Of a DNA stretch of 64,000 nt, positions 63,038 through 64,000 are shown one piece after another; position 1 is the stretch's first letter, and every line of letters begins with the position of its first letter. The stretch comes from Diphasiastrum complanatum (Eukaryota > Streptophyta > Lycopodiopsida > Lycopodiales > Lycopodiaceae): the NCBI GenBank assembly GCA_029204225.1, contig CM055092.1, positions 101,555,789-101,619,788 of the forward strand, read 5' to 3'. The notes under the pieces were generated by a model that made no database searches, was not told the DNA's origin, and saw nothing but the letters and a program-made list of their open reading frames with translations. The position numbers and the translations under genes are program-made.

Positions 63038-63231
63038 TCTAGCATCGAGGAGATGAAGTAGTTGTCATGCGTAGATTCATTCCCATGAGAGCGATAACAT
63101 AGTTCAGATTTCAGCATGAATGGAAGATTCACATCTAACTCTGTAAAAAATCCAGCAACTTCACACATGTGGGGAACCACATCAAAAGTGTGAATTATCT
63201 TTACCATGCTTTGTGGTGGCACACAGATCAC

Positions 63232-64000
63232 CTACAGAGTAATATCACAATCTACTAACAGATCCGAGGCTAGAGCACAATCTAGAATGCTATAGATCAA
63301 AGCAACACTAATTCCTCACAAATAGGGAAAATACATAAGCAAAATAATGTATGAAGAAGACACCAATCTCGAGTTAGAGAGAGAATATAAAAAACAAGCA
63401 AAACAGCATGAGATCCAATTTTGACATTATGACATTACCAAAGCTTGATTCATTAGATATGAATGAGAACCATATGTACATATATAGGAGAGCCAAAATT
63501 TGTGGTACTACTTGCATTCAATGCATTCCCTACACCTAATCATGTGTAAACTATTACCATATTGACACCTAACAGCTTGCATGCAGAAATTGCACCTAAC
63601 TTATACCTACTTTTTTCAAATGTCAAATTCTCAACTAGATATGTACAAAACTACATGCATATGTCCAATACTATTTGCATGACTTGCATGTGACTTCACT
63701 AGATGACTTGGACATGTGTAAAACATGTATACTGACTTGCATGTTGCATGTATGCTCTCTAACTGATTTTGCATGTCATCTAGTTTTATGCATGTCATCA
63801 AATCTAGATCTACCGAACTCAAACTCGCCCTAATCTACAAGTTCATGTGCTCAATTCACATACCTTTGATATATACAATGGAACAAAGTGAAATATGATC
63901 ATCTAGACATTGTGCAAGTCATATAGCTCGAATTTGTACATGCTAGAGAATGATATTTACAACTTGTAAATGCACAAGCAAGATGATTTTCCTCATCAAC
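63232..64000. other. no gene; possibly the LTR side of the gypsy element
   Basis: AT-rich sequence with TATA-like stretches on the minus strand near 63480 and many CATG/ACTTGCATG words at 63650-63780. No primer-binding site or LTR end could be fixed. Confidence 0.35.

Larger units (their letters stand above)
61045..63231 (-). mobile_element. Ty3/gypsy pol fragment, second lineage, RT/RNase H deleted
   Basis: Minus strand order: a pre-RT segment and RT N-half (63231 to 62336), a gap where the rest of RT and RNase H should be, an H2C2-type integrase N-terminus (about 62260 to 61950) and the integrase core (to 61100). The integrase (ATDYMTKWVEVKAV) differs from the chromovirus type at 14 kb and resembles Tat/Athila-like lineages. 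A ~58-bp direct repeat lies at both ends (61045-61105 and 63000-63056). Confidence 0.75.

Noticed and set aside
1-64000. tRNA, rRNA or snRNA genes
   Set aside because: I saw no cloverleaf with A and B boxes and no conserved rRNA or snRNA sequence; primer-binding sites resemble tRNA 3' ends only.

Overview
The window is nuclear DNA of a land plant, dominated by transposable elements. Four things support this: a host gene split by GT/AG introns, a Roc-COR (TORNADO1-like) pseudogene of plant type, chromodomain Ty3/gypsy elements primed by initiator-Met tRNA, and L1-type LINEs with an RRM-containing ORF1. The long TE-filled intron and the style of the LINEs suggest a large-genome plant, possibly a fern. 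The species cannot be read from the sequence.

Layout. 1-3764: a mosaic of decayed Ty3/gypsy (minus) and Ty1/copia (plus) pieces, then an LTR end with a primer-binding site and a gag-like stretch. 3765-4819: a compact LTR-only element (TRIM type). 5816-6428: a recent 306-bp tandem duplication. 8319-22497: seven exons of an AI-2E/PerM-family membrane transporter (N-terminus not found). Its 11.9-kb intron (8966-20883) holds LINE pieces and an internally deleted gypsy element scrambled by an inversion. 22947-40229: a thicket of LINE copies on both strands, many joined head to tail at (TTTC)n/(TC)n tails. 40230-45095: a gypsy element with gag and protease but no recognisable reverse transcriptase, and with a repeated leader. 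45118-58350: LINE and gypsy scraps and long AT-rich stretches with no convincing gene. 58355-59560: the Roc-COR pseudogene. 59770-61030: the C-terminal half of an RT-type retroelement. 61045-63231: a second lineage of gypsy pol with a deleted RT/RNase H.

The LINEs are the centre of interest. ORF1 has a fast-changing proline-rich N-terminus, a coiled coil and an RRM-like domain. ORF2 has an endonuclease, an RT, a CCHC-type knuckle and a C-terminal tail. That tail carries a PCNA-interaction (PIP-box) signature, QxxITSFFxRRR, in copy after copy, and in three copies a second ITSF(F/Y) motif follows near the C-terminus. The 3' UTR ends in a short hairpin whose stem covaries between copies, then a conserved AGAC(A/G)TTAATA box, then (TTTC)n/(TC)n instead of poly(A). 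New copies begin right after such tails, which suggests insertion into, or template jumping at, the microsatellite tails.

The only host gene with support is the AI-2E-type transporter. Everything else with coding character is mobile-element sequence or pseudogene.
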